In this document: positions 6,294 through 14,663 of the stretch, in pieces | Layout: each line of letters begins with the position of its first letter | How positions within the stretch are numbered: position 1 is the first letter of the stretch | DNA from: Clostridiales bacterium | GTDB lineage: Bacteria; Bacillota; Clostridia; Oscillospirales; Oscillospiraceae | Assembly (NCBI GenBank): GCA_021200895.1 | Contig: JAJQFX010000002.1 | Span: forward strand, 1 to 19,499 | Direction of reading: 5' to 3' | Length of the DNA: 19,499 nt | Notes under the pieces: model-generated | What the model was told of the DNA's origin: nothing | Databases searched by the model: none | The model's input: the letters and a program-made list of their open reading frames with translations, nothing else | Position numbers and translations under genes: made by a program

Positions 6294-9200
6294 TCAGTCC
6301 TCCGCCTGCCACCGCCGACGAAGCAGCCACACCGCGCCGCCGCACAGGGCCAGCCCCGCCAGGGCATAGGGCCAGACGCCCACGCCGCCGGCAGAGGGAA
6401 GGTTGTAGGTTTGCGGTGTTGTGCCGGTTGACTGGTTAGTGATGGTGATGGTACCGGTCTCAATGCCGTCGTTGTTGGAGTAGGTCGTTGTCCAGCCGGA
6501 CACGCTGACCTCCTTCACATAGTAGTAATAAGTGTTGCCGTCGGAATCGGTTACGGGCAGGCCGGTAATCGTCTTGCTCCAGCCATCCTCGGAGGTAACG
6601 TAGATAGTATCCCCGTACTGTTCGGCCCCAGCCGGGTCGCTGCTGGTCGTGCCGCCTGCCGTATAGGTATTTACGACTGCAACTGTTTCACCACTTGTCG
6701 TCATGCTCCCGACATAGGAACTGCCTTCGTTCCCGTTCCAGGTGGTGGTGCGGCCATAACCGTCTACATCTGCCCCCGACTCCGTGATGGTGTAGATTCC
6801 GGTGGGAATCGTTAAGGTGTAACTGCCACCGCTCGTCGTTATGTCGCTGTACTTGACTTCATACTCCTTACCGTCACTGTCAGTTACGGTGAAGGTGACG
6901 TTATCTTTAGCGAGGTCGCTCGGCGCATTCACAAATTCTTTGGTGAGGGTGAGGGTGCCGGTGGCGGTGGGAACACTAATCGAGTAACTGCTTGCCGGAT
7001 AGACATAAATGTACAAATCGTCTGTTGCAACTACATCATAGGATACAGAAATTGCTTCGCTTGTCCAACTGCCGTACTGAGCAACTGTTGTGACATTGGT
7101 AGTGTCATAATAGTTATATCCTCCTAGGCAAATCCAATAGTACTTGTTAGCAGCCCCCGACGCAAAGTCCAAGGCGACAGTCACTGTTGTTCCGTATTCA
7201 ACCTCATCATAATGTTCATAATTGCTTGCAGTCCATCCATCGCTGGTGGTATTCAGGTAAATATTCACTTTATTCCCGGAACTGCTGCCGCCGCTACTGG
7301 AAGTATCGGTATAACGCCACAGCTGAAATGCTACGGAGTCTGCGCCTGCGGTGGTTGCAGTGCCGTTTTCATCCACCCATTCCTTTTCCACTGTGATGGA
7401 GGTGGTCGGGGCGGTGCTGTTGGAGACCATAACGTACTGGCTGGCGTCGCTCAGATTGTAGGTGGTCAGGCTGCTCCAGTTGTCAGGATACGCCTCCTGG
7501 TAGGTGGTGGTGTCGCTGTTCTTCCAGTAGAAGTAATATATCTTGCTGGTGTCCACCGCATAGCCCGCCGGTGCAGACTTCTCCACCAGGCAGTAGGCGG
7601 TGTTGTAGGTGAAGTCATAGTTTCCGCTGGCGTTGTAAAGCGTGGTGCCGTCGCTGGTCATGTAAAAGTAGAACTGACCATCATCGTCCGTTGTCAAAGT
7701 GATTCCCGTGTCCACAAACGACCATGTACCCGTCCCGTCGTCATATTTACACGCACACAGGCTGAACACCGCACCGGACAGGACTTTGCTGTAATTCTCC
7801 GCATCCACCTTCGCCAGGACAAACCTGTTGCGGTAGGAGGCGCCGCCGCCAGAGGTTCCCTCACTATAGATGTCTTCGCCATTGTTGTCGACCGTGTCAC
7901 CGCTGCTGCCCGTCAGCGTTGCCGTATTAGAGATATTCGCCAAGTTGGCCGTTTCAAAGTCACTGGCGGCAACGTAAGTAATCTGATAGGCATATTCCAC
8001 CAGGTACGCGGTTTCGTCCTTCACTGTGGCAGTGATGATGTGGTCAACAGCCGTGCCGGAAGTCTGCTCGTCATAGGTCCAGGCGATGTCTACCGCAGTT
8101 TTCAGGTACACGGTAGCGGCAGCCACATCCGCGTCAGTCCAGCTATAGATACTCGCGTCCAGGGCGGTCACATAAATCTCGCTGGAACTGCCCGCCGTAT
8201 AGTCCACCGACACTTCCGTGCCTTCATCATTGGTATAAGTGAAGGTGCCGGAGGCTATATAGATGCCGGAAGCAGCATTGTCCTCAACCTCGACCTTCGT
8301 CCAGGTACCATTCAGCTTTGTCAGGGTGTAGAACTTGACCGAACTATTGATCAGGTTTGCATGGATACCCCATCCCCCGTACACGCTGCTGTACAGCGTA
8401 TCCCTAAACGTCAGTTCGTCGCCGTCCGCCAGCAAATCATCCTCACCGGGGTTCAGCAGGACATAATAGGTCAGGCGGTCGAGAGAGTTGCTCCAATAGT
8501 AGCCCTTGCTGACGGCATCCGACAGGTAGCTGACGGTTTGCGTCTGAGTGTTTGACGTGCTGGTCTTGCTGCCAATGGTGACGCTTGCCTGATTTGCGAA
8601 GGATACGCTCTTGGATGTGCCAGCCTTCAACGCGTCCCAAACGTCATCTGTAATCGTGCAGACGTACTTGACGTAGACATAGCCGCCGCTGGTTGTCAGG
8701 CTGCTGTAATAGTCATCATCAATCACAAGCTCGACCTTCTGGCCGTCGCTGGTATCTGTCACGGTGCCGCTGTTGATGTTGGTTCCGCTCACTGTGCTGC
8801 CGTCATAGGTCAGGGCAGTATAGTTGTAGCCATTATTGGTGCTGACGGAGATGCTGCTCAGCTTCACACCCTCCGGGAGTGTGTCGGTGACGGTGATAGA
8901 GTCGTAGTCTGAATCCGCCGGGATATACACTTTCACAATCCAGGTCAGTTCATTGTTGGAAGTGGAAATCGTTGTTTCGCCGGTTTTACCGTCGCCGTTG
9001 GTCTTGACCACGACGTAGTTCTCCGTGTAGGTGGCTGTAGCGGGCATCGTCAGGGTGACCTGGCCATCACTATAGATGGCCGCGACATTGTTCGTGTAGG
9101 TGTAAGAGGTGTTGTCACTGTCCACGACGGTAGTATCCGCTGTGGTGGCGTAGTTCAAGGTCAGGGTAGCCGTCTGTCCACCAAAGTCTACGGCTGAGTT

Positions 9201-12200
9201 AAATACGATTCTCCAGGCGGTGAAATTGGAACTGGAATAGTTTGCCAAGCCGTCATAGTTGATCCAATCGCTGCCTGGGCAATACACCTCTATGGCGTAA
9301 CCAGAGTTGATTGTCTTTGTACTGCCATCCGCCAGCGTGAAGGTGATGCCTTTACTATAATAGTCGCCCAGCAGGGTGGTAATCTGGTCATAGGTATACC
9401 ACTGATGGGTGGTGGAGGTGCCTGACATATAGTCCGAGGAACCGCTGCCCACATAGTCCATAATCGTCGTTCCGTTGGCGATGCCACCCGCTGGGATGGT
9501 GATGGTACTCGTCCAATTCAGCGTAGAAGTGCTGTCTCCGTTGTCAGCGGAGTCAGTGAAGGCCTTTGCCACGCTGCCGTTGTAAGCGTCAACCGTCGTT
9601 CCGACTTCCTGGGAACTGCCTTTGCCGTTGTCAATCTTCGCCGTGTTCGTAACATCGTCGTCGCCGGCCAGGGTCTGGCTGGAGGTCGTTGTGTAGGTAA
9701 TTGTATAGGTGTTCGTGTTGTTGGTGTCATCCGAATCGTCATCGCTGGTTGTGCCATTGAAGGTGATACCGGTGACATTGCCGTTGCCATCTGTTGTGAT
9801 GGTATAATCACTTTCGGCGGGGGAACTGCTGCTGGAGGTAATTGTGATGTCCCCAGCGGTCACAGAGGAGAGCATCGTGTCCGTCAGGGTATAGCCCGCA
9901 ATGTCGCCACTGCTGCCGTTCACGGTGATAGTCCAGGTGATGGTGCTGCTCGAACTGACCTTGCCGGATTTGGACAGATACGAATCCATTATATATGTGG
10001 TACTATTGCTGACATCCGTCAGCTTATTCCCCGTGGTTGTGGTGTCGTCTATTGACACCGAAACGGTGTTAGCGGCGCTTGCGCTGATGTTTAAACTGCT
10101 TGAGGCTATGATAACAGTGTAAGTGATGACGTAATACTGCCCCTCGGCTAGCGCATTCAGCGTTAAATCCAGTTCCTTATCTGACGCATACTTGTAGTCC
10201 TGAATGGTTTGTGGATAGTCCGTGTCTGTAGTATCCTTGCTACCGTCTTCGTTATATTTGGTTATTTTGACCTCCATTGCCGTAGAGACTTCCAGCCAGA
10301 TTGAACTGTTGGACAAGGAGATAACGTCGGCCAGGGTAATTGCCTGGCTGTCGGTGCCCTTGTCAGAAGAGACGGTAACGGTATAAGTGATGGTATTATC
10401 CTCGGCGTTATAGCCGGAGGATGTCTTCTCTACGGAGATGTCCGCCTTTGTGGATTCATTGTCCCCGGTTTTAGGCGTGTAAGTGTATTCCTCGCCGTCC
10501 ACAGAGATGACGATTTTACCGCTGCCGTCATCCGCCTCCTTCCAGGAGTCGGAGTTTATTGTACCGTTGATATAAAAGTATACTGAATCGAAGTCGGAAT
10601 CTTCGGTGATAACTTCATCGTTGAAATAAAACAGCACATAGTATTTCCCGCTGTCTTCATCATACTTGGCTTCATACCAATACGCTATATCGGTACTGTA
10701 CGTTCCGTCGTCGTTTAGCACATAGGCAGGGGTTTTTCCCGTGGTCGTTTCAACGTATGAGTACATATCGAGCCAATAAATGTAGTTAAAGCCATATGTC
10801 CCAAACATAGCACTATAATTCTCGCTCGACATACCTTCGAGGCTGAGATTCAGCTGCGCCCCTACTGTGCCGTTTGAATAGGTCACGTCTGTGAACGAAA
10901 TCTGATAATAATCCGAGTCCAACTTCTCAAAGCCCTCGTTGGTTGCCCCCAGCAGCGTGCTGCCGAGCATGGAAGTAACACTCACTTCGGCCTCGGCTGC
11001 GCTTTCGTCCGCTTCTTCCTCGGCCTCAGCTTCAACGGCGCTCTCCTCCGGCTCAACAGCGCTTTCCTCCGCTTCAACCGCGCTCTCCTCGGCTTCCTCC
11101 TCAGCTTCAACCTCGGAGGATTCTTCCGCCTCAACCTCGCTCTCGTCCTCGCTGGCAGCTTCGTCACTGCCGGGCAGGAGGCCATAGCCCACTACGGCGG
11201 CGCTGCCTGCGGCGTACTTCGTCTGACTGACGGCGTCCGCCGCGCCCTCTGCATAGTTGCCCTCGATGACGGTCAGAGCGCCGTCACCGGCTACTGCCGT
11301 GACGATGCCCACCCGGTCGATTTTGCCGTCCTCGTCCGCGTCAAAGAACACCAGGTCGCCGGGCTGCGGGGTCTCGTCCGCGCTGTCGTAGAGGCCCAGC
11401 CCCTGCAAGGTGACAGACCAGGCGTAAGCACCGGTGGCCTCCGGGAACTCCTCCGTGGAGATGCCCGCGTAGTACAGGCAGAAGGAGGCAAACATGGCAT
11501 CCCAATCGCCGTACTTGTTCCCGGCCCAGGCCCCGTAACGGGTGTAGCCCCGGCGGGTGACGCCGTCCTCATCCAGGGTGAAGTTGGCGGTGCTCTCGGT
11601 ATAGCCCAGCTGACTGGTGGCGATGGCCACCACATCGTCAGCCCACACACCGGTCAGTTCGGGGAGGGTGGCCTCCCAAACGTCGGCGGTCTCCACGTCG
11701 GCGGTCTCGTCCACCATGCAGTCGATGGTGTGGGTATGCTCCTCCTTGGTGCAGACCAGCTGCGTCTCGTAGCAGTCCTCGGTGTGGGTGTGGCCTTCGG
11801 ATTCCTCCTGCTCACAGACCAAGACCTGCTCCGTCTCGTAGCATTCGTCGGTGTGGGTGTGACCCTCGATCTCCTCAAGGCCGCAAATCAGGTTGCCGTC
11901 CGCGTCATAGCACTCCTCGGTATGGGTGTGGCCCTCGGACTCCTCAAGGCCGCAGACCAGGGTCGTCACCGTCTCGTAGCAATCCTCCGTGTGGGTGTGG
12001 CCCTCGGATTCCTCCTGAGTGCAGACCAGCACCGCCTCGTAGCACTCGTCGGTGTGGGTGTGCTCCTCCATGCCGCAGTAGACCTCGTTGGTCAATGCCG
12101 CGCCGGTCAGGTGGAGCTGCCAGTACACGCCGGTACTCACCACCATCGCCAGCGCCAGCAACAGGCAGGTCAGGCGGCGGCGCACATGGCGCTCCTGTTT

Positions 12201-12236
12201 GAACTTTTCCAGATAAGTATTCACAAGATTCTGCAT
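6294..12236 (-). CDS. Giant sortase-anchored tip pilin/adhesin with Cna_B and CHAP-like domains
   Basis: A 1980-residue surface protein, last gene of the pilus locus. Layout: basic lead and signal/TM segment (residues 1-48); six Cys/His modules with HTHTxxC cores (54-173); a CHAP-like domain (about 195-355) in which the expected Cys is Asp246 (GDWDAMF) and the expected His is Arg308 (IDRVGIV); a Glu/Ser/Ala-rich linker (357-420); about 1000 residues of Ser/Thr/Asp/Tyr-rich repeated Ig-like strands (ITYTVTV, LTDTMLS and ITVTDTLPEGV patterns); a SpaA-type Cna_B (about 1468-1605, LAKVDAEN and E-box YCLVEKSAPAGY); a Cna_B half (1612-1644), a 220-residue insert, and its second half (1869-1934); then sorting signal LPSAG (1946-1950), hydrophobic segment and RRRW tail. 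AGGAGG sits 7 bp before the ATG. By analogy with sortase pili it is the tip adhesin; the ligand is unknown. Confidence 0.88.
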   Translation of the reverse strand: MQNLVNTYLEKFKQERHVRRRLTCLLLALAMVVSTGVYWQLHLTGAALTNEVYCGMEEHTHTDECYEAVLVCTQEESEGHTHTEDCYETVTTLVCGLEESEGHTHTEECYDADGNLICGLEEIEGHTHTDECYETEQVLVCEQEESEGHTHTEDCYETQLVCTKEEHTHTIDCMVDETADVETADVWEATLPELTGVWADDVVAIATSQLGYTESTANFTLDEDGVTRRGYTRYGAWAGNKYGDWDAMFASFCLYYAGISTEEFPEATGAYAWSVTLQGLGLYDSADETPQPGDLVFFDADEDGKIDRVGIVTAVAGDGALTVIEGNYAEGAADAVSQTKYAAGSAAVVGYGLLPGSDEAASEDESEVEAEESSEVEAEEEAEESAVEAEESAVEPEESAVEAEAEEEADESAAEAEVSVTSMLGSTLLGATNEGFEKLDSDYYQISFTDVTYSNGTVGAQLNLSLEGMSSENYSAMFGTYGFNYIYWLDMYSYVETTTGKTPAYVLNDDGTYSTDIAYWYEAKYDEDSGKYYVLFYFNDEVITEDSDFDSVYFYINGTINSDSWKEADDGSGKIVISVDGEEYTYTPKTGDNESTKADISVEKTSSGYNAEDNTITYTVTVSSDKGTDSQAITLADVISLSNSSIWLEVSTAMEVKITKYNEDGSKDTTDTDYPQTIQDYKYASDKELDLTLNALAEGQYYVITYTVIIASSSLNISASAANTVSVSIDDTTTTGNKLTDVSNSTTYIMDSYLSKSGKVSSSSTITWTITVNGSSGDIAGYTLTDTMLSSVTAGDITITSSSSSPAESDYTITTDGNGNVTGITFNGTTSDDDSDDTNNTNTYTITYTTTSSQTLAGDDDVTNTAKIDNGKGSSQEVGTTVDAYNGSVAKAFTDSADNGDSTSTLNWTSTITIPAGGIANGTTIMDYVGSGSSDYMSGTSTTHQWYTYDQITTLLGDYYSKGITFTLADGSTKTINSGYAIEVYCPGSDWINYDGLANYSSSNFTAWRIVFNSAVDFGGQTATLTLNYATTADTTVVDSDNTSYTYTNNVAAIYSDGQVTLTMPATATYTENYVVVKTNGDGKTGETTISTSNNELTWIVKVYIPADSDYDSITVTDTLPEGVKLSSISVSTNNGYNYTALTYDGSTVSGTNINSGTVTDTSDGQKVELVIDDDYYSSLTTSGGYVYVKYVCTITDDVWDALKAGTSKSVSFANQASVTIGSKTSTSNTQTQTVSYLSDAVSKGYYWSNSLDRLTYYVLLNPGEDDLLADGDELTFRDTLYSSVYGGWGIHANLINSSVKFYTLTKLNGTWTKVEVEDNAASGIYIASGTFTYTNDEGTEVSVDYTAGSSSEIYVTALDASIYSWTDADVAAATVYLKTAVDIAWTYDEQTSGTAVDHIITATVKDETAYLVEYAYQITYVAASDFETANLANISNTATLTGSSGDTVDNNGEDIYSEGTSGGGASYRNRFVLAKVDAENYSKVLSGAVFSLCACKYDDGTGTWSFVDTGITLTTDDDGQFYFYMTSDGTTLYNASGNYDFTYNTAYCLVEKSAPAGYAVDTSKIYYFYWKNSDTTTYQEAYPDNWSSLTTYNLSDASQYVMVSNSTAPTTSITVEKEWVDENGTATTAGADSVAFQLWRYTDTSSSGGSSSGNKVNIYLNTTSDGWTASNYEHYDEVEYGTTVTVALDFASGAANKYYWICLGGYNYYDTTNVTTVAQYGSWTSEAISVSYDVVATDDLYIYVYPASSYSISVPTATGTLTLTKEFVNAPSDLAKDNVTFTVTDSDGKEYEVKYSDITTSGGSYTLTIPTGIYTITESGADVDGYGRTTTWNGNEGSSYVGSMTTSGETVAVVNTYTAGGTTSSDPAGAEQYGDTIYVTSEDGWSKTITGLPVTDSDGNTYYYYVKEVSVSGWTTTYSNNDGIETGTITITNQSTGTTPQTYNLPSAGGVGVWPYALAGLALCGGAVWLLRRRWQAED
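11718..12077 (-). repeat. Six tandem Cys/His-coding repeats in the adhesin gene
   Basis: The DNA coding for residues 54-173 consists of six imperfect units, mostly 69 bp long. Each codes C-x(4,7)-H-x-H-x3-C with the core HTHTxxCY. The Cys/His sets begin at C54, C72, C95, C118, C141 and C162. The four central units have the longer C-x7-H spacing; the first and last have C-x4-H. Confidence 0.85.
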
Positions 12237-12276
12237 CGCTCTGCCTCCTGCGTCTCGTATAGTCTCCGTTTTGCCG

Positions 12277-12876
12277 CTAATCCACTTCCATGCACCGCAC
12301 CGTCACGCGGGTCTGCCCGCCGATGGTGCAGGTGAACAGGGTCAGATCCCACTCGCTGGAGATCATGGCCTCTACGTCGGTGGGCTGGAGGATCAGCACC
12401 TCCCCCACCTCATAATGAAACACCGTTCCATTGACATCTGTAAAATAGACCGCGTCCCCGGCCTCCAGGTATTTCAGGTTGCCGAAGTGCCGGGTATAGT
12501 TGTGTCCGCAAATCACCAGGTCGCCCGTCCACGGGTCGCCGGTGTATCGCCCCGGGGCCACCCGCAGCCCCGCGTAGCTCCACTCCTCCAGGATGGGCAG
12601 TTCCAGCTCCAGGGAGGGGATGGTCAGGGTGCCGATGTACCACATCCCGTCGATTTCGACAGCCTCCAAGGTGGCGCTGTCCTCCGGCTGGTTGTAAATC
12701 GGAATGTCCACCGCCTGACGGTTCTCCTCGATTTGCGTCTCCAGTTCCTCTAAGACCTCCTGGGCGGCCTCGCCGGCCTGGTTATCCTCCCAGTTGTTGT
12801 AGAGGAGCAGGCCCATGGCGGAGGCGAGCAGCAGCGCCCCCAGCACCATGAGCAAAATTCCGCCTTTACGCCGCAT
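12277..12876 (-). CDS. Second sortase, class D-like
   Basis: A 199-residue membrane-anchored transpeptidase: one N-terminal TM segment (about residues 7-26), a short helical stalk rich in Glu, then the sortase beta-barrel. Catalytic residues are visible: His125 in CGHNYTRHFGNL, Cys183 in TLFTCT, and Arg190 in GGQTRVTVRC. The TLFTCTxGGxxR signature and the small size resemble class D (Sortase_D_2-like) enzymes more than class C; the subclass is my judgement and a class B-like assignment is possible. The ATG at 12876 overlaps the end of the upstream pilin gene by 11 bp in another frame, so the two are translationally coupled. The adhesin starts 40 bp downstream. Likely jobs are anchoring the finished pilus or handling the LPQTG partner. 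Confidence 0.9.
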   Translation of the reverse strand: MRRKGGILLMVLGALLLASAMGLLLYNNWEDNQAGEAAQEVLEELETQIEENRQAVDIPIYNQPEDSATLEAVEIDGMWYIGTLTIPSLELELPILEEWSYAGLRVAPGRYTGDPWTGDLVICGHNYTRHFGNLKYLEAGDAVYFTDVNGTVFHYEVGEVLILQPTDVEAMISSEWDLTLFTCTIGGQTRVTVRCMEVD

Positions 12877-13606
12877 CCTTCCGCTTATCCCGGTCAGACC
12901 GAATCAGCAGCCAGCCCGCGGCGAACAGCACCAGCCCGCCAGCCGCCAGCACGGGGATGGGCCAGGTGAGCTGCCCCGTCTGGGGGAGCTTGCTGCTGGT
13001 GGTCGTGGTTGTTGTGGCGGTGGTTGTTGTCGTCGTCGTGGTGGTCGTGGTAGTCTCCTCAGTAGGCGGGGTTTCCTCGGTGGGAGGGGTCTCCTCCTCG
13101 GTGGGCTGGGCGGCAACCGCCACCTTGGGGCTGGCGTTCACGTCCATGACCCACACGCCGTCCTCCAGGTAGGGCACCGTCACCACCACGGGGGAGATGG
13201 CGTAGAATCCGGTGGATTCCGTGGTCTGCACCAGGAGGTACAACCCCTGCTCCAGGTCGGAGAAGGTAACGATGCCGTCCTCACCGATGGCACCTTCGGT
13301 GCCGGTGATGCCGTTGGCCTCCACGTACTCCGCCAGGGAGGCCGCCAGGGTGCTGTCCTCCACGTCCAAAGTGAGGGTGCAGGCAGAGAAAGCCTCGGTA
13401 TAGACGTACTCCGTCTCCTCCGTCACCGCCGCCACCTGGTACAGAGTCAGCGCTCCGTCGGAGACGGCGACGCCGTCCGCGTCGGCCAGGGTCAGGGTGA
13501 TGGAACCCAACTCCGCGGCGGAGGCGGATACCTCCGCGCCCCAGGCCAGGCCCAGCGCCAGCAGCAGCGCCAGCGCGACATGGACTGATTTCAGAATGTT
13601 CTTCAT
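12866..13606 (-). CDS. Minor (probably basal) pilin with Thr-rich stalk, LPQTG anchor
   Basis: A 246-residue secreted protein: signal peptide (1-31, cleavage near ASA-AE), one prealbumin-like Cna_B-type domain (about 33-165) ending with GLYLLVQTTES, a Pro/Glu/Thr linker with PPTEET repeats (168-184), a run of 18 Thr in 19 residues (185-203), the sorting motif LPQTG (207-211), a hydrophobic segment and a basic tail. In Cna_B domains the E-box Glu (YxLxET) helps form the internal isopeptide bond; here it is Gln127. The single domain with a stretched wall-spanning stalk matches minor pilins that attach the fibre to the wall. The TAG stop of the sortase gene overlaps the AGGAGG of this gene, and the next sortase gene overlaps its 3' end, so this is an operon. 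Confidence 0.87.
   Translation of the reverse strand: MKNILKSVHVALALLLALGLAWGAEVSASAAELGSITLTLADADGVAVSDGALTLYQVAAVTEETEYVYTEAFSACTLTLDVEDSTLAASLAEYVEANGITGTEGAIGEDGIVTFSDLEQGLYLLVQTTESTGFYAISPVVVTVPYLEDGVWVMDVNASPKVAVAAQPTEEETPPTEETPPTEETTTTTTTTTTTTATTTTTTSSKLPQTGQLTWPIPVLAAGGLVLFAAGWLLIRSDRDKRKDAA
12998..13054 (-). repeat. Trinucleotide (ACN) repeat coding poly-Thr
   Basis: Nineteen consecutive codons give 18 Thr and one Ala (residues 185-203 of the minor pilin). The third bases vary (GGT/CGT/TGT mixtures on the plus strand), so it is a low-complexity tract and not a perfect microsatellite. Confidence 0.8.
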
Positions 13607-13618
13607 AAACTCCGCCTC

Positions 13619-14497
13619 CTAGTTCTTTTTCCGGCGGGCGCTGATGAGCAGCCACGCCAACAATAGCAGCAGCATGGGCACGGCTACCGCCGTCGCCACG
13701 ATGATGGTGTCGATTTGATAGGCCTCCGCCGTCACCCGGATGATGGCGGCTTCCGCGTTGGCTACCCGCACCCCACGCACCAGCAGCCGGTGGGTGTTGA
13801 TGCCGTAGGGCGTGCAGGTCATCAGGGTACAGTAGTCCTTGCCGTCCTCGATGTAAAGGTTCTCGATTTCCGTGGGGAGGACGATGGTGATTTGGTCTAC
13901 CTCGTAGGTCAGCACCTGGTCCAGCACGGTGATGGTGAAGGTGTCGCCCACCTCCAAGTCGTCCAGGTTGGTGAAGAGGAGGGAGCTGGGCAGGCCCCGG
14001 TGGGCGGAAATCACGCAATGGGTACCCTCTCCGCCTACGGGAAGGCTGGTGCCCTCCAGGTGGCCCGCCGCGATTTGCAGCACGCCTGCGTCTGTGCCGT
14101 GGTAAATGGGGAGCTGGACGTTGATTTTCTCAATGGTGACATAGCCCATGATGCCTTCGCCGGTGACATCCAGCAAATCCCAATAGTCCTCGTCCACCAA
14201 CTCCGGGTCGGAGATGGTCTTGTCAGAGCCCTGTTCTTTCAGGGCCTCATTATAAGCTTCCGCCGCTTCAAAATAAGCGGAGTAGTCCGTTTCGGTCATG
14301 TCCGCCACAGCCGTGTCGTAGTCGGCCACGACGTGGGCCGCCACGTTCTGGTTCCACCAGTTGCTGACGGTGGGGTAAAGCAGGATGGCCAGGCCCACCA
14401 GAAAGACGGCGATAAGGATACCTGTCCACATACGGTCTCGCTTTTTGACCGCCGCCGAATCCTTCCCGGCGGCCGCCGGTTCCTTTTTGCGCTTCAT
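13619..14497 (-). CDS. Class C (pilus-polymerising) sortase
   Basis: A 292-residue membrane transpeptidase that links backbone pilins by cutting the sorting motif and joining its Thr to a Lys of the next subunit. Two TM segments are visible (about 24-42 and 262-285), as usual for class C. The core has His166 in ISAHRGLP, Cys228 in TLMTCTPYG and Arg237 in INTHRLLVRG. Ahead of the core, ISDPELVDEDYW (95-106) is in the position of the class C lid, with a DP pair (Asp97-Pro98) but no aromatic after it. The longer reading frame back to 14650 is rejected: the ATG at 14497 begins a typical basic cytoplasmic tail (MKRKKEP), an AGGAGA lies about 13 bp upstream (slightly long), and the extension would run through a strong hairpin. 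The gene lies between the backbone and minor pilin genes. Confidence 0.93.
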   Translation of the reverse strand: MKRKKEPAAAGKDSAAVKKRDRMWTGILIAVFLVGLAILLYPTVSNWWNQNVAAHVVADYDTAVADMTETDYSAYFEAAEAYNEALKEQGSDKTISDPELVDEDYWDLLDVTGEGIMGYVTIEKINVQLPIYHGTDAGVLQIAAGHLEGTSLPVGGEGTHCVISAHRGLPSSLLFTNLDDLEVGDTFTITVLDQVLTYEVDQITIVLPTEIENLYIEDGKDYCTLMTCTPYGINTHRLLVRGVRVANAEAAIIRVTAEAYQIDTIIVATAVAVPMLLLLLAWLLISARRKKN

Positions 14498-14523
14498 GGC
14501 TTTGCTGTCTCTCCTGTGGGTGG

Positions 14524-14578
14524 GGCTGTTCCCTCTTCGCCGCCCGCCGGGAGGGCGGATGGTGAACAATGAACAGCC
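14524..14578 (-). promoter_or_regulatory. Two-tier hairpin just upstream of the class C sortase
   Basis: GGCTGTTC (14524-14531) and GAACAGCC (14571-14578) form an 8-bp outer stem enclosing a CCGCCC/GGGCGG inner stem (14540-14545, 14553-14558). It sits close to the AGGAGA ribosome site, so it could modulate sortase translation or mRNA stability. Confidence 0.45.
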
Positions 14579-14593
14579 TTCGGGTTTCCGGTT

Positions 14594-14622
14594 CCCCCGC
14601 CCCGGCGGAGCCGGGGCGGGGG
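14594..14622 (-). promoter_or_regulatory. Intercistronic 13-bp GC hairpin after the backbone pilin gene
   Basis: CCCCCGCCCCGGC (14594-14606) pairs perfectly with 14610-14622 around a 3-nt loop. No T-run follows on the minus strand, so it is not a standard terminator. Its place, about 40 bp after the pilin stop, suits a 3' stabiliser or partial stop that keeps backbone pilin mRNA above sortase mRNA. Confidence 0.6.
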
Positions 14623-14663
14623 TCAGATTCGTTAAGTGCCAGGTGTGCAAGGGGCGGGCCAGC

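Noticed and set aside
7212..8555. 447-residue plus-strand reading frame inside the adhesin gene
   Set aside because: It is the antisense of the Ser/Thr/Asp-rich repeats; its composition is what complementing such codons gives, and no family pattern is seen.
11718..12077. CRISPR-like regular repeats
   Set aside because: The 69-bp periodicity is coding (HTHTxxCY modules in frame), without separate spacers.
12815..13588. 257-residue plus-strand reading frame opposite the minor pilin
   Set aside because: His/Gly/Arg-rich shadow; the minus strand has signal peptide, Cna_B-type domain and LPQTG in order.
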